Assembly: GCA_020205615.1 (NCBI GenBank)
Contig: CM035151.1
Span: forward strand, 10,502,565-10,566,564
Source of the DNA: Panax quinquefolius
Lineage: Eukaryota > Streptophyta > Magnoliopsida > Apiales > Araliaceae
Length of the DNA: 64,000 nt
Direction of reading: 5' to 3'
Part shown: in pieces, positions 13,201-25,700 of the stretch
Position numbering within the stretch: the first letter of the stretch is position 1
Layout of the letters: each line of letters opens with the position of its first letter
Made by a program: the position numbers and the translations under genes
Notes under the pieces: generated by a model
What the model saw: the letters and a program-made list of their open reading frames with translations, nothing else
The model's database searches: none
What the model was told of the DNA's origin: nothing

Positions 13201-16200
13201 ATTTTGCCCATTAAATGATATCAATATATATATTGAATGTTTATTATTCATAAGATGAATGTTATTTATTGATGCGTATGGTGATGTGTATGATAATAAA
13301 TGGGATTGATTATGGACTATTGACGATATGATTGGATTTTTTTTTTATTTGGATGCGTGAATGTATGGGTTTTATTAAAGCGGAATTCTGCGTACCTCGT
13401 CTTCTCTAATTTTTCTTAATGTAAATTCTAACTCCCTCCTATGTACTTCCCTTATTTAACGATCGAGGTTTCTATTTATTTTAAAATAGTTTTGTAATAG
13501 GAATATTTAGAATTAATTTTGAAGAATTGGAGATCGAGGGACAAGAAGCGCTTGAAGACCCGTTTGTAATGGAGCAGGGTTTAAATGTAATAGTTATATT
13601 TAAATATTATTTCTTGCACCCCAGGGTTTGACCTTTTGGTTCACTTGGTGGCTCTAGTGAACCAAACTAGAATAAAAGTCCATAATCAATTGGGTAGAAT
13701 ATAGTATTCTATATATGCATGCTTATACTATATATATTATATATTATGCAAACATGCTTGGCGTATTCATTAATATAATAGCGATATTTTATATATATAT
13801 ATATAATAATGCGCTAAACAAGATGAGAGACAAATTAATAACAAACCCTCAATTTTTATATTAAGTCCTAAGCGTTCAAAGATATTTGGAATATCGAGCG
13901 TCAGCTTTCTAGCATGATAAAATTAATAGAGTATTAAATATTTAATATGAGTTTGTTGTGTCACCACCTGCAAGTATTAAGTATTTAAGATGTTAATTTA
14001 TCACATTTGATGCTTATAAAGAAAATTGAACAATATTGTTTTGTTGTGTCACCACAAGGATGATATTTTTCTTTTTGAATATATGAAGTCTTTAGAGTCG
14101 GACTTAACTTGGATAATTTTGATTCGGATGTGCCACCACTGATCAAAATAATCTAAGAGGCAAAAGAAAAGGAGTCGATAGTTGATGTAATTGACAAAAG
14201 TTGTCTACCTATTTATTTATATATAGTTTGTTGTGTGTCACCACAAATTTATATACATTTGAAATGAGATCCTTATTCTCACTAGCAAATCTTTAATTAG
14301 ATTTTGTCGAACTATATAAGTGAGGGTAATATAGTTTGAAGAAAATAGTGGGAGATACCAATTTAAAACAAGACCTAATTTATTTTGGTAATTAATAAAA
14401 GAATGTATGTTAAAATGTTGTTAATTACAAATTCATTTACAGAATTTTACAATGTCTAAAATTACTATCACTGCGAAGCATATTAGATGCTATTTAATCG
14501 GACCGAATTAAACGGATTGGTTAAGGAAATTGAGAATAGTTCTCACGGCTAAAAAGCTATCTTATATCCTTAATATGCCTATCCCTGCAATGGTTGCAGA
14601 CAATGCCTCTGAGGAAGAGATTGCTACTTTTAGAAAGTGGCAAGATGATGCATGATTGGCTTTAATGCATCATGCTCGTATCCACGAGTAACAAGCTTGA
14701 CGTCGACTGAAACTATGGATACTTCTCTTATACTCCCGCACGCCAGTAGTTGATGGTGAGGAAAGTAGGGGTGATAGATATCGGATATCTAAGGAGCTCT
14801 TCCGATCTAGAATGACAGATGACACTCTGATGCGGATAAAAGTCCTTAACATTATCAATTTGATTGATCGATTAGACAACGAAGTTTTATCGTGGATGGA
14901 GAGTTGAGCAAGATTTGATCTTGCACTCACTCCGGACTCCTTTCACAATTGTTGTGAATTTTCATATGAACAAGCTAGATATCGCCCCTTGATTTGCTTA
15001 ACATGTTGAAAAATGTTGAGAGTCACTTTCAACCAAGAAAGACCATGTCTTCTTTGGTAGGGGCAAAGGATCTTCCAAAAGAAGAGCGATTCAAAAAGGT
15101 AAAGCAGAAAGGCGTAAACAAAGGATAATAAGAACAAAAGCGATCACGGATAGCAAAGGAGTTTGCTTCCAACCGCAATAAGCCCTGGACCTTTGGAAAG
15201 AAAGCTGCGAGAAGCATCTTGCAGAGGCTAACCAAAGAAGTTTAGTGAAGTTTTGATTAATATCTGCTTTTTGTTCATGATTGAAATAATTTTTCTTTAA
15301 GTCGAGGTTCTACTTGGGTATTGGATACCGACTTTGGTTATCATAAATATAGATTTATGAAGGACCAAGCTGAAGTAGAAAGCTAAACAAATATAAGTAA
15401 TCATGTATGGAAATGTAACAAAGGTTGCCATATTAGCCATAGAAACTTATAGTTTAGCAATGCTTACGCGCAAATATATTAAGTCGATAAGTTGTTATTG
15501 TATTCCGGTTCTTGTTAAAAATATTATTTCCATTTTATTGTTGAATGATGAAATCTTTGGTATTATAATTAAGAACAATTGTTGTTCTATTTATAATAAT
15601 AATGTTTTATATAAATTGGAATATTACTTAATAAATTTTGTATACTTGACTTACATGAAAATAATTTTGCATATTGAACAAATTAGTATAAGAAAAGGAG
15701 ATGATCATTCAAAGAGTTGAATGTGTATTTCTTTGAAATCAAGTATGAATTATTTGAAAGGTTCAAAGAATTGAAGTGAAACAAATTGACAATGTATTAA
15801 GATTCTTTGATTAGATCGAGGAATAAATACTTGCAATAAGTTTCAAGATCATCTCAAATGGTTTTCTCATAATGGACACATCGATCATGTGATAATTGAT
15901 TGATGTATCCGAATGAAAAAATCGTCATACCTTGTTGGGGCGTAGATGCGGTCCATAATGATTTTACCGACATTCAAAGATCCTTTCAGGATAATGTCCT
16001 AGAAATGGTCAGATATCTACGAAAAAGGTAACCTCAAAATCCACCCCAAGACTCCATAAAAGTTATGGGCGGGGAGGATTCCTAATCTTAAGTATGTTAA
16101 GATAAAGGGTTGTCGACTTATGTGAAAAGGTTTTGAAAGGATAAGCTTGGGACAAAATTTGACAAGTGTCGATTTGTGGGACATCCTAAAGTAAGTTTAG

Positions 16201-19200
16201 GGTATATGTTCTATAATCCCGCTTAGCAAAAGGTGTTTATTGCGAAACACAGCGCTTTACAAGATAAATGTGTTTATCATTAAAGGGGCTAGTGGGAGGA
16301 TAATAGATCTTCAAGAGTTCAAGAACCACAAAACACTATAAGTCAAAAAAAGAGGAACACGTAGATGGACTGTTGTACCACAATGAATCAGTAAATCTGG
16401 AATATTACAGAAGATACACGGAGGTATGGATTCATCATGGATGATGATGATGATGAGGTACGATATCATAGAAGATGATGATCCGATTATACATACGATG
16501 AGGTAAGAGTTATAGACACTTCTAAAAAATGGAACATTCATTTTGATGAAATAATCAAAAGAGTTTGATTTTATCAAAAAAAGAATGAACCTAGTGTGTA
16601 CAAAAGGGTCAATGGAGAGAGGCAATGAAATTTCTAGTATTATATGTTGATATATTATGGATAAGGAATGACATACTAATCTTATAATCAAGAAAGATAA
16701 AATTGTTCAAACATTCCTCCATGAATGATTTGGAAGAGTATCTTAATTGGGGATATAAATCTATATAGATAGATTTAAGAGGATGCTCGACTTAACCCCG
16801 AACGTATATTCATTTGATGCTAAAGTCGTTTAGCATGGCAAACTCCAAGAGATGTCTCGTGTCGATGAGCTATGGAGTGTATCTCTCTTAATAGTCCCCA
16901 CAGACTCACGAAAAGAGAGATCACATGAGTGACTATCATGTATGCAATGAAATATACAAGATCTAATGTTGATCATATTTCGAGAAGATCTTTGTAGAAG
17001 ACGGTGAAAAACATCTTAAAGTTCTTAACCCAAGACTAAGGATGTGAAAGACATACATGGTGGGTCCGAATTAAAACTAGAGGGCTTAACATACTCAAGT
17101 TTTCGATGCACTCAAGACGACAGTAAAATTCACTTTAAGGTAAAGTGTTACCATGATTAGTGGTGCAGTGAATTGGAAAGGTTCCAAACAGCAAAGAGTT
17201 GCTGGTTTAGTGATAAAGACAAAGTAAATAGCTATAAATGAAGCTGGTTTGGATTAAAAGTTCATTACAGAACTAGGAATAGTTCCTAAGTCTCATCTTG
17301 AATCTAAACATGTGTTGTGGCACTTTCATTTGATTATAAGAATCATTGAAAGATGGGAAATCACTATAGAGATGTTGGACTCTCAAGAACAACATTACAT
17401 ATCCATTAACTAAAGCTTATCCAACAGCATGATAATCGTCACTTAGAGAAGAAGAGTATAAGATCTGATGGCGATTGGCTTTTAGTGCAAGTGGGAGATT
17501 GAAAGTAATATGCACACAAGCCAATCATGTTTGATGATAAAGCATATACTTTGTAACAATCTTATTCATTTATTAATAAAAGTATTAATTTATTAAAAGC
17601 TTTTAATTATCTACATGATCTTTGTTTTATAATATGTGATAAACCCATAGTTTTAAGCAATGCTTTTAGAATAATGATGATGATCATTCTAATGAGATCT
17701 AAATTCTTAGAAAGCTTAAAACTAAAATAGTTCCCAATCATTGGATTACTAAATTGGGGATTAGTGAATCCGGATAGATTGCATACATCGTTCTTGCTTC
17801 GTTGGATGAGGATGATTGATCTACGTGATCATTTGTGTGGACACTAAAGCAAGTATGTAGGTGCTTATTAGAGAATAAGTTCATTGAACGTGGCTCGCTA
17901 AGGAATACCTAATGGAGTTTTACTTTCGTCGATAGGAATTCTCAGTAGTGATAGTAGACAAGTGATCCTTGGACTTGAGATCATCATAGTATCTTGTGTA
18001 TGATGAGTTATACTTTGACTTATTCCTTAAGACCCTTAGGGTATATCAAAGGGTATGCTTGGGTATAATAAAGTTATGCATGGAGATAATATATGATTAA
18101 TAAAGAATCTACCACTTAATAAAAGAAGAGAAATGTCCTATGTGATTCGATAAATGACAACCCAGAGAGTCCTTGGCGGCGAGAATGAAATTAGAAAGGA
18201 GTTTCTAATTTGCATTATTTGGAGTCATGCATTTAAGGATCGAAATACATATAATTAAATAAAATAAGACTTGACAAGTAATTCCATGTCTTATATTTAA
18301 TTGGGACATTGTATGGTGGAAGGATTGAATTGTCTCAGTAACTATTTACTCAAAGGTTCTTTTATGATTAATGTTGAAATCTATATTATCGGAAAGTCGT
18401 TGATCGCTAGGGAGGCTTATCCCTATTATAGAATAAATATTATTTATTTAAATAAATTAATTGTTTAATTTATTTATTTAAATAAGATTAGAATTGTTCT
18501 AATTGATTTATTCACAACCGGTTTAATATGGAGAACCTAAAGGGTCACACCATAAAAGGAAGAATAATTATTTAAGAAGTTAATGGCATAATCGTAATAA
18601 TATGTTATGTATATTTAATTTAATCTATGGTGATAGAATAAATTAAATAGCTTAATATTTATTATTTAATATTTTAGAAATATTAAATATAAATTAATAA
18701 GAGAGTCTTATTAATATTATTACAATTATTATTATTATTTTAATTTCTAAAGAGTTTAGGAATTAATTTAATATAAGTACTCTCATTTATTCCTAATAAG
18801 ATTAGGAGGAAAATTAATTAAAGGGTTTAATTAATTATCCTAATAAGATTAGGAGCCCATTTAATTAAAAGAGTTTAATTAAATAATACCTTATTTTAAT
18901 AAGGTTATTTGATATCTATATAAGAGAGTCTTATATCGGATATCCGGAATAACGTAATAATTCCAATAGTTGGGAGAGTACGCTTTTTTCTATCTGAGAT
19001 AGGAAAAACTAGGGTTTGAGCAATACCCTTCTTCTTGAAAATTCTTCTTCTTCCTGGTGGATCACCTCAGAGGCCAAACACTTGGGTGGCTAACGTTGAT
19101 CAAAGGAAGGAACCAAACCCGGTGGATTCAAGTTGAAGCGAAAAAGGATGGAGGTGAACTCGCACTGAGGAAGCTCGGATCTCAAGGGTATGTTTCTTAT

Positions 19201-20518
19201 TCATCTTTTTCGTTTAATTAATAATTATGCATAAAGGGTGATCCGGGTATATGGTTTGTAAAAAATTTTAAACTCTGTTTTTACACGTTTCCGCATTTTT
19301 ATGCAATTTGATTGCGTTCTTGAATATTACAAACCTAACATATATATATATACACACACTCGCAAATATATATATAATTTAATGTTAAATTCAGCGAGGC
19401 AAATATGCCGGCAAAATCTGAAGAAGCGAGTGGAAGGGAAGCAACTGGACGCCTATAAATTATCATGAATTTCAATGATAAATGTTTTAACATAATCTTA
19501 AACTCTCACTTTCATTTTCAGTACCTTCAACTCAATAGAAACTTAGCACGGCAGTAGAAGGCCCTAACAGCTTGTGATCACCTGATATGTGAGAGGCCCA
19601 CGAAAAAGAGCAATTAGTTATGCTGGGAACAACCGGTGCTCCTTGGAGGACAGGTTCTGGTTCATGAAAAGTATTTATTACCCTTCCAGTAATCAGTACT
19701 CTGTTGGCGTAATTATATTTAAAGTTGTCTTTAAACCAAGTAGTTTCTTTTTGCAAGTCATTCCGATGTAGTTGTCTGAGAGGCATTTCTTTCATTTTGA
19801 AAATACCAATTTGGTACATAATATGATTGAAAATTTGCTAGCAGAGCTTCCCCCACTATGAGTCATTAACACTAACATCATTTACCGTAAAAATAAGTTA
19901 GTTACTTAATCTTCCATGTATTAGCGCAAACAGCAGAATGCACAATTAGAGAAAGTAAAATAAAATAAAATTATCTGAAGCATCCCTAACATATTACTAT
20001 TCTCCAAGTAAATCTTCAAACTGAAGTTACTAGAAAACTGCAATTGTCAAAATTGAGAGACAGATTCATCGTGTTCATCGAACCCAAATGGCAGAAATCA
20101 AGACACTGTGCTGTAGTCAGCTAAATAGATCTAAAAACAATTTCTAGACTTAAAATTTAGAAACAAAATCAAAAAATCATATACAAGCATATAAGCAACT
20201 AAATCACTATAACCAAAACACATCAAGAGCAAGTTAAAGATGATGTATGAAAAAACTGACCTTGGTATCAAGCATCACGGCACACAAGATCTGAGTGTTT
20301 TGCATGCCAATCCTGAGATTGTTCAAGGTCTCCTGATGATACTCATGGGTCCCATGCGAGAAGTTGAATCTAGCAACATTCATTCCTGCCCTCAAAAGCT
20401 TCTCAATCATTGGTACAGATCTAGAAGCAGGGCCGAGGGTGCACACAATTTTTGTCTTTGGAATACGGCCGTCATTAGGAAGTCGCTTCAAAATTCCCTC
20501 AATGTCTATGTTTGCCAT
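8551..20518 (-). CDS. PK: Cytosolic pyruvate kinase, three coding exons
   Basis: Transfers phosphate from phosphoenolpyruvate to ADP, last step of glycolysis; no transit peptide, so cytosolic. Exon 1 is 20518-20261 (86 codons, [10 protein letters not shown], with [10 protein letters not shown]), exon 2 is 10094-9634, exon 3 is 9363-8551 (to TAA). Junctions are GT-AG; DTK|GPEIRTG crosses intron 1 and LMSK|VENQEG, carrying the catalytic Lys and a metal-binding Glu, crosses intron 2. [12 protein letters not shown] supplies the second metal ligand. The total is about 510 codons, the family's usual length. Exon 2 is 461 bases and out of frame by one: SMSYK is followed by AGT TGC where KKLPVD is expected (near 9967), and a compensating pair of indels near 9913-9938 changes the residues after LKP. 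Intron 1 (20260-10095) holds a complete copia element. Confidence 0.95.
10257..10295. repeat. (TA)n microsatellite at copia insertion point
   Basis: About nineteen TA units end exactly where the copia 5' LTR begins; TATATATATATA resumes at 19341 after the 3' LTR. The element therefore inserted within a TA repeat, and a TATAT target duplication is consistent but cannot be told from the repeat itself. Confidence 0.85.
10296..12142 (+). repeat. Copia 5' LTR
   Basis: 1847 bases, pairs with 17500-19340. It contains a TATATAAGAG box near 11720-11731, the likely RNA start region, and AT-rich ATTTAATTAAA-type sequence upstream. Confidence 0.93.
12144..12156 (+). promoter_or_regulatory. Copia primer binding site
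   Basis: TGGCATCAGAGCC starts two bases after the 5' LTR. It is one base from the TGGTATCAGAGC complement of initiator methionine tRNA used by many plant LTR elements. Confidence 0.85.
12240..14440 (+). other. Long AT-rich copia leader with tandem repeats
   Basis: The roughly 2.2 kb between the primer binding site and gag has no reading frame. From about 12620 to 13190 an AATAAAGGAGTTTATTT-like unit recurs many times, alternating with ATTGGATTTCATG-type spacers. Near 13920-14260 the phrase TTGTTGTGTCACCACAA is repeated several times. Confidence 0.75.
14452..14920 (+). pseudogene. Copia gag remnant (UBN2-like)
   Basis: Starting at ATG 14452, a short translation [10 protein letters not shown] is followed, after stops and shifts, by [16 protein letters not shown] and later a RKWQDDA stretch, the usual opening of copia GAG proteins of the UBN2 type. 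The frame is broken repeatedly. No intact zinc knuckle is visible downstream. Confidence 0.65.
16880..17470 (+). pseudogene. Copia reverse transcriptase end and RNase H remnant
   Basis: Translation in shifting frames gives [31 protein letters not shown] and a later [11 protein letters not shown] segment, which follow the order of the C-terminal RT/RNase H part of copia polyproteins. Stops interrupt every segment. Confidence 0.7.
17489..17499 (+). promoter_or_regulatory. Copia polypurine tract
   Basis: AAGTGGGAGAT immediately precedes the 3' LTR, the position and base composition expected for the plus-strand primer. Confidence 0.8.
17500..19340 (+). repeat. Copia 3' LTR
   Basis: 1841 bases, colinear with the 5' LTR. 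Differences are scattered substitutions and many one- to five-base indels. Confidence 0.93.
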
Positions 20519-20544
20519 TTGTTAAGGACCTCAACTGGGACAAG

Positions 20545-21480
20545 TGAGACCAGCAGAAATGCTTCTTGCAATGTAGATTATTATACCTGGCAAGGAAGTA
20601 ACCCAATTGATGAACTAAGAACAATCCCGCCTTTATGCTATCATTGGTTGAAAAAATGGGTGGTAATTATACACACTTTTTCCACAATTGCTGAACTAAG
20701 AAAAATCCCGTGCTATCATTGGTTGTTAAATTTCTCAGTCTCATTTAGTTGAGACCCAAAAACTCCTTTTATACAGTTCAAGTTTCTAGAGGTAAAATTT
20801 TCATGTTTTCTGGAAAGATTCCAGCAAGAAAAGGCACAGAAAAAAAAGATTATAAATTTGATCTGGATTTGTTATTGGAATTCACCAGAAACATAGAGGG
20901 GGTTAAACTAGTAGATCTTATGACAAAAAAAGGGCAAACTGAGGGTGAAGATACCATGACAAAATCAAAAGAATAATGAATGAAATCAACCCTTAATCTA
21001 TCATTTCACATCAAGACACTTGAGAACACGAAGTTGAATAATAATTAAAAGAAAGAACAAATAAAGCGAAAAGAACTACCCTAGTTAGTTAATTGAGCTC
21101 AGGAGAAGAAAAAAAATTAATAACTAACCAGAACCAAACCAAGAATTCCCCCCTCTCCAAAGACTTGGTGTCGCAGCAGAAGCAGCCTTTCCTTCCCGAC
21201 TTAATTTCCCTTCCTCAATCCTCACACCTCTTATTAATTAAGCTAAGCATAGCTTTGACGGTACATGTAAGGGAAAAAAGGGGCAACAGTATCAAGTGTT
21301 TTAAAACTGTGGGCTGCTCATCTCATCTCTATGTGGGCAAATGGATTTAAGAATGTCAATAATCGGCGCCGTACTTAATAGTACTACTCTCTACTCAAAG
21401 CAAGCGATGGACAGTCAGAGGAGAGAGAAAATATTTCCGACGACTTAAACTGTAATGCCACGTGTATCGCACGATTGTTT
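20545..21480 (-). promoter_or_regulatory. Probable leader intron, leader exon and promoter of pyruvate kinase
   Basis: Upstream of the start ATG the coding strand has a TTGTCCCAG acceptor-like site at about 20540. An AACTAGG|GTAGTTC donor-like site lies near 21080, preceded by a pyrimidine-rich stretch. This fits a 5' untranslated exon at about 21080-21350. Splicing here is inferred only from these sites. Confidence 0.4.
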
Positions 21481-21910
21481 TGGAATATTCTGTCGACCAA
21501 CAAAAATACTAAATAAAGAGAAGCGTTATGCCAAACGCCCCTGTCCTTTTTTTACTTCGCGTTTTGGAACGTTATTTTATTTAATTTTAATTATTTAAAA
21601 TAAAAAATTAAAACACAAAATTTAAGTAGAGAGACACAAAAAAACAGATAAATTAAAGATAGAGGATCTGCTCTCGTAAAGAAAACCATTGGCGCAGATT
21701 ACTTTAGTTTCACCCTCACTGTGTGGCGTGTGTGCGCCTTTGATTGATTATGTCCGCGCGCTTCTTTTTTTCTTAACACGTCCGACCACCCCAAGGGCCC
21801 ACCTCTACTACAAGCCCAATTAGGTTGACAAACTAACATACATTAGGTTTTGAATATATTTTCCAGGTCCATTCTTTTATTTACATTCGATTTTTTTTTT
21901 TTTTAAAATA

Positions 21911-22083
21911 AATATATTTAATATTTATGGAATCGAAATTTTTTCATAATAAAGTTTTTTTAGGCGTGATTTCCGTACATATCAAATATTTGAGATGTAT
22001 TCACCATTTTTTATAGTATTCAAATCACCCCAAAACACTTTATTATCAGAAAAATTCGATTCCATAAAATATTAAATATTTTT
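21911..22083. mobile_element. Foldback (long inverted repeat) element
   Basis: Left arm 21911-21972 and right arm 22021-22083 are reverse complements with few mismatches. Both carry TTTATGGAATCGAA and TAATAAAG, separated by a loop of about 50 bases. Weaker complementarity continues outward to a GGTCCATT pair near 21867 and 22126. No coding capacity; a MITE-like hairpin upstream of pyruvate kinase. Confidence 0.65.
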
Positions 22084-22162
22084 TTAATTATTTTTTAAAA
22101 AAAAAAAATAAAATAAAATTTTAGGGTCCATTTTTTATCGAATTCAAGGAGTGGACTGATTT

Positions 22163-22164
<2 letters not shown>

Positions 22165-22204
<40 letters not shown>

Positions 22205-22220
22205 TGTGTGTGTGTGTGTG
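22165..22220. repeat. (TA)n(TG)n microsatellite
   Basis: About eighteen TA units followed by about eight TG units between the pyruvate kinase promoter region and the WDR26 3' end. Confidence 0.9.
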
Positions 22221-22374
22221 ATTGTAAAAATATACTCCTATGCCTCACTACTCAAAATTTGAGATATATTTTATTTTATTCTTGTAAATTTTAAAATTAT
22301 AATATACTATCGTTTATAATATTTACTATAAAATCATAATATATCATTCACTCTTCATTCCTTTTGCACCTCTA

Positions 22375-22400
22375 TTCCATTCCATTCCATTCCATTCCTT
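22375..22400. repeat. (ATTCC)n microsatellite
   Basis: Five tandem ATTCC units downstream of the WDR26 stop codon. Confidence 0.85.
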
Positions 22401-22777
22401 AGCCTCACAAAAGGCCTAACCAACATTAATATTTAAGCTAAACCTTAATTTATGGAGTTGTAAAATCTACTAAAAATGAGGGACTTTTTTGCTACATCCA
22501 GAAACCATGTCACTAACATCTAACATTTGCAAACGATTTATCTTGGGTCTGAATTTTCTAAAACAATAATGCAAGCAACCAAACTCAGTAAAATACCATA
22601 ACATTTTCCATCCTATATTATGACAATATAGGATGGAAAGAGAGATTATAGAAGTAGCATTAATGGTGAATGCGTTACAAAGTTCATTGCCAGACAGCAG
22701 CCACATAGTTAGTTGATGAGCTTTTTGCTTGCTATAAAATGTAAGAACGAATTTGCATGCAAGGAACTCTACAACTC

Positions 22778-25700
22778 CTAAGAGTCATTTAAAGTTCTTC
22801 CATTGGGTGGGGTGGGGTGGTGATGAACAATGCTGCCGTTGGCATGAGTAGTACCTTTGCACTTCAGTTCATCAAGTCCCCATATTCGGATTGTACGATC
22901 ATCGCTAGCAGAAGCCAACATGTGGGGGTTATTAGGATGCCAACTGACACAATTAACTGTTCCAGAATGCCCAGGCAGCGTTGCCAGGAGATCCCCAGTG
23001 CTTCTGTGCCATATATAAACCTATAACGGAAAAGCACTGATTTGAGACAAAAGCAACCCCAATTATGTGCACATTATACAAGAATGTGTATCAAACCATA
23101 TCACAAAATTGCTCCAGACTGTCCTCCAGTCTAATCTTTGCACAATTCAACGGTAAACCGATGGTCTCCAAAACTTACTTTCTAGATAACCAAAGGAAAG
23201 GTAGATGCAGACCATTTATGTCTTTTTTCTTGGTTTTGGGGTCTTCACTTTCTAAATTTCATTAAGAGAGACAAGTAATTCTTCCTACTATTTTATTTGA
23301 AGTCATTATCTGGATAATAAGTACCTTAAATCTAATCAATAAAATAAAGCTAATGAAATAAATTTACCTGTGAATCCTCACTCCCGCTAGCAATAAATAC
23401 TTGCTCAAACCCCCCAAAACAAGACCTTATGAGGAATCGGGTACGTCTATGACCTTTAAACTTGGACACAATCTTTAGATCTCCAGCTATGCTCCAGAGG
23501 TGGAGTTCTTGATTTACAAGATTAACCAGTAAGAACTTGTTGTCCTTTGATAGCGAGAATGAAGTAATTGTTTGTTTTTCTTCAATAAGTCTCTCACATT
23601 TAGAGTCCCTGTCAAGCAGAAGTATTGTATTTTGTCTACATATACTTATGATTCTCTTCCCGTCATCAGTGACTGCCATGTCTGATATCTTGATTGTACG
23701 CTGCCCTTTCCAACACTCCACCTCTTTTCCATCCAAATCCCACAAGCAGATGCTCTTATCTGTCATGCCAGAGACCATCCCTTCACCATCAGCCAGCCAT
23801 CCACAGGATATTAGGCCAACACCAGCTTTTTGATAGACATGGAGACATTCACCAGAATTAACATCCCAGCGTCTTATAGCCTCCTCCATGCCACATGTTA
23901 AGAGTTGAGAGTCATCAGAATTCCATGAAATAGTCAAAACTGGTTTCTGGTGGCCAGATAAAGTATGCTTCAGAATCACTTGACCGTCCTCTTTGACCTG
24001 AGAAGTTCACATTCATTATTAATGAGGAAAAAAATGAAAAGGTGAAGTTAATCATTGCATTTCTTGGCAGGTGCTACATAAGAGTATACGGGCATTCAAC
24101 TACGGGATAAGTTGTCATAGATTATTTAGCAACTTATTTTTAAAAAAATAAAAATAGAAACATAGAGTAAGAAGCAGCAGTAATGGATAAGCTGCAGTAA
24201 GAAACATAAATAAGGCTTTCAAAGTCAAACTATGTAATACTTTTTTCTGGATAAGAAAATCAATCGTAGAACTTATCCGTTCATCTATCTATCAAGTATT
24301 CACCTGCAGCTTGACAGACGCCTAAACACAGATTCTGAATGACCTCCCAACTAACAATCAAAAGAATTATCAAAAACCAGAAATTACCTCCCATATAACT
24401 GCAGATTGATCTTTGGATGATGAGGCCAGATATTTCCCTTTGTGCGAGAATAGCAGAAACCACACTTCATCCTTGTGTTCCCGTAATATCTGAGTTGACA
24501 AATCAAACTCAAAACTAATGACTTAATCACTACGGAAAAAAATATGTTAAAAGATTTATTAATTCCACAACTGTATACTACGCAAAAATATCATAAGGAC
24601 AAACTTAAACTAGAAAATAATTCTAAATATAGAACTTCAGCAAGTGTTCCAAGATTAATCTAGCATTTTAGCTACTAAAATCATAATAATTTGTGATGAA
24701 TATGCAGCACATTTGAGATACAAGACATATTTAAAGGTTTCAGCCAGAGTGATTTTGGAGATAACAAAAAATATTTCTGGGTGAACTGTTGAGGCCAGAT
24801 TTGCCACTCGGCCCCTCCGAAATCTATATGGACAGGAAAAATGCTTACATTTTCAAAAGACACTGAGGCCAACTAGTTTGAGATAATATTCCAATCCCAA
24901 CTCTTTTCGTGTTCTTCAACCTATTTTATGATAAACTAAGACCATGTATAAATAGACTTTGCAAACTTGTTTTCTGTCATGTTCAATCAAAAAGAGAATT
25001 AATAAGAAAATGAGATTTAAGAATTTTTACTTTTGTTATTCTAGTTACACTATTTCTTGAAATACGTGAATAATTCTAGTGTTCTCACATCTGGTACTGG
25101 TATATTCTATTTAATAGGTTTTACTTAAGAGCTTGTCAGGGAGGGAGGGAGGGATATGTTCAGGATAAAATCACAATTTCCCCTTCTATGGGGTAATACT
25201 GAGGTTCTGTCATACTCTATTACCATACTAGAACTTCCCTTTAATTGCTTTGAATTGTTCTAGAAAATCCAGTATTGTAACTTCATACCTTTCACCATCA
25301 GTGGATTCGCAGTAATACATGAACAACTGATTTACTAAAATGACAAACAATGTGAAGTCTACACTAGCAACTAAACTTGCATCTTGATGTGCACCAAGAT
25401 GCAGAAAGTAAATATGTTAAGCATGTCATACATATTGGATCAACATAATCTCAAGAAATTAAAATGCACCCACATTCCCTGTCTGCCTAGAGACTAATGA
25501 AAAAAAGAAGAAGAAATGGTATCGATGTTTAATAATGATGATAAGAGTACGAATCGAAAGGAATAGTAACGGTTATCTTATAATACTAACAGAACAGTTG
25601 CAAATTTTAAGAACTTATACTATTAAAAGGAGATTGGAAAACAATACAGACCACACTTTATACATGTACTAAATGAAGTATAGATCATACGTCAGTTTGC

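Larger units (their letters stand above)
10296..19340 (+). mobile_element. Complete but coding-dead Ty1/copia LTR retrotransposon
   Basis: About 9.05 kb: 5' LTR 10296-12142, primer binding site from 12144, internal region to 17499, 3' LTR 17500-19340. LTRs begin TGAAAGTAATATGC and end CCTAACA, the TG...CA convention. Degraded gag (about 14452-14900) and the reverse transcriptase end plus RNase H (about 16890-17470) are on the plus strand, antisense to pyruvate kinase. Frames are full of stops, so it cannot encode its own proteins. The LTRs remain closely similar with scattered substitutions and short indels, so the insertion is moderately young or indels are over-represented by assembly. Confidence 0.93.
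10095..20260 (-). other. Pyruvate kinase intron 1, expanded to 10.2 kb
   Basis: Donor GTCAGT directly after the DTK codon at 20261; acceptor CTGTAG before GGGCCTGAG at 10094. Removing the copia element (10296-19340) would leave about 1.1 kb, an ordinary plant intron. The stretch 19345-20255 has no recognisable gene. A 95-codon minus-strand ORF at 19819-19532 matches nothing I know. Confidence 0.9.

Noticed and set aside
19532..19819. 95-codon minus-strand ORF in pyruvate kinase intron
   Set aside because: No recognised family, weak coding character, overlaps a plus-strand ORF of similar length.
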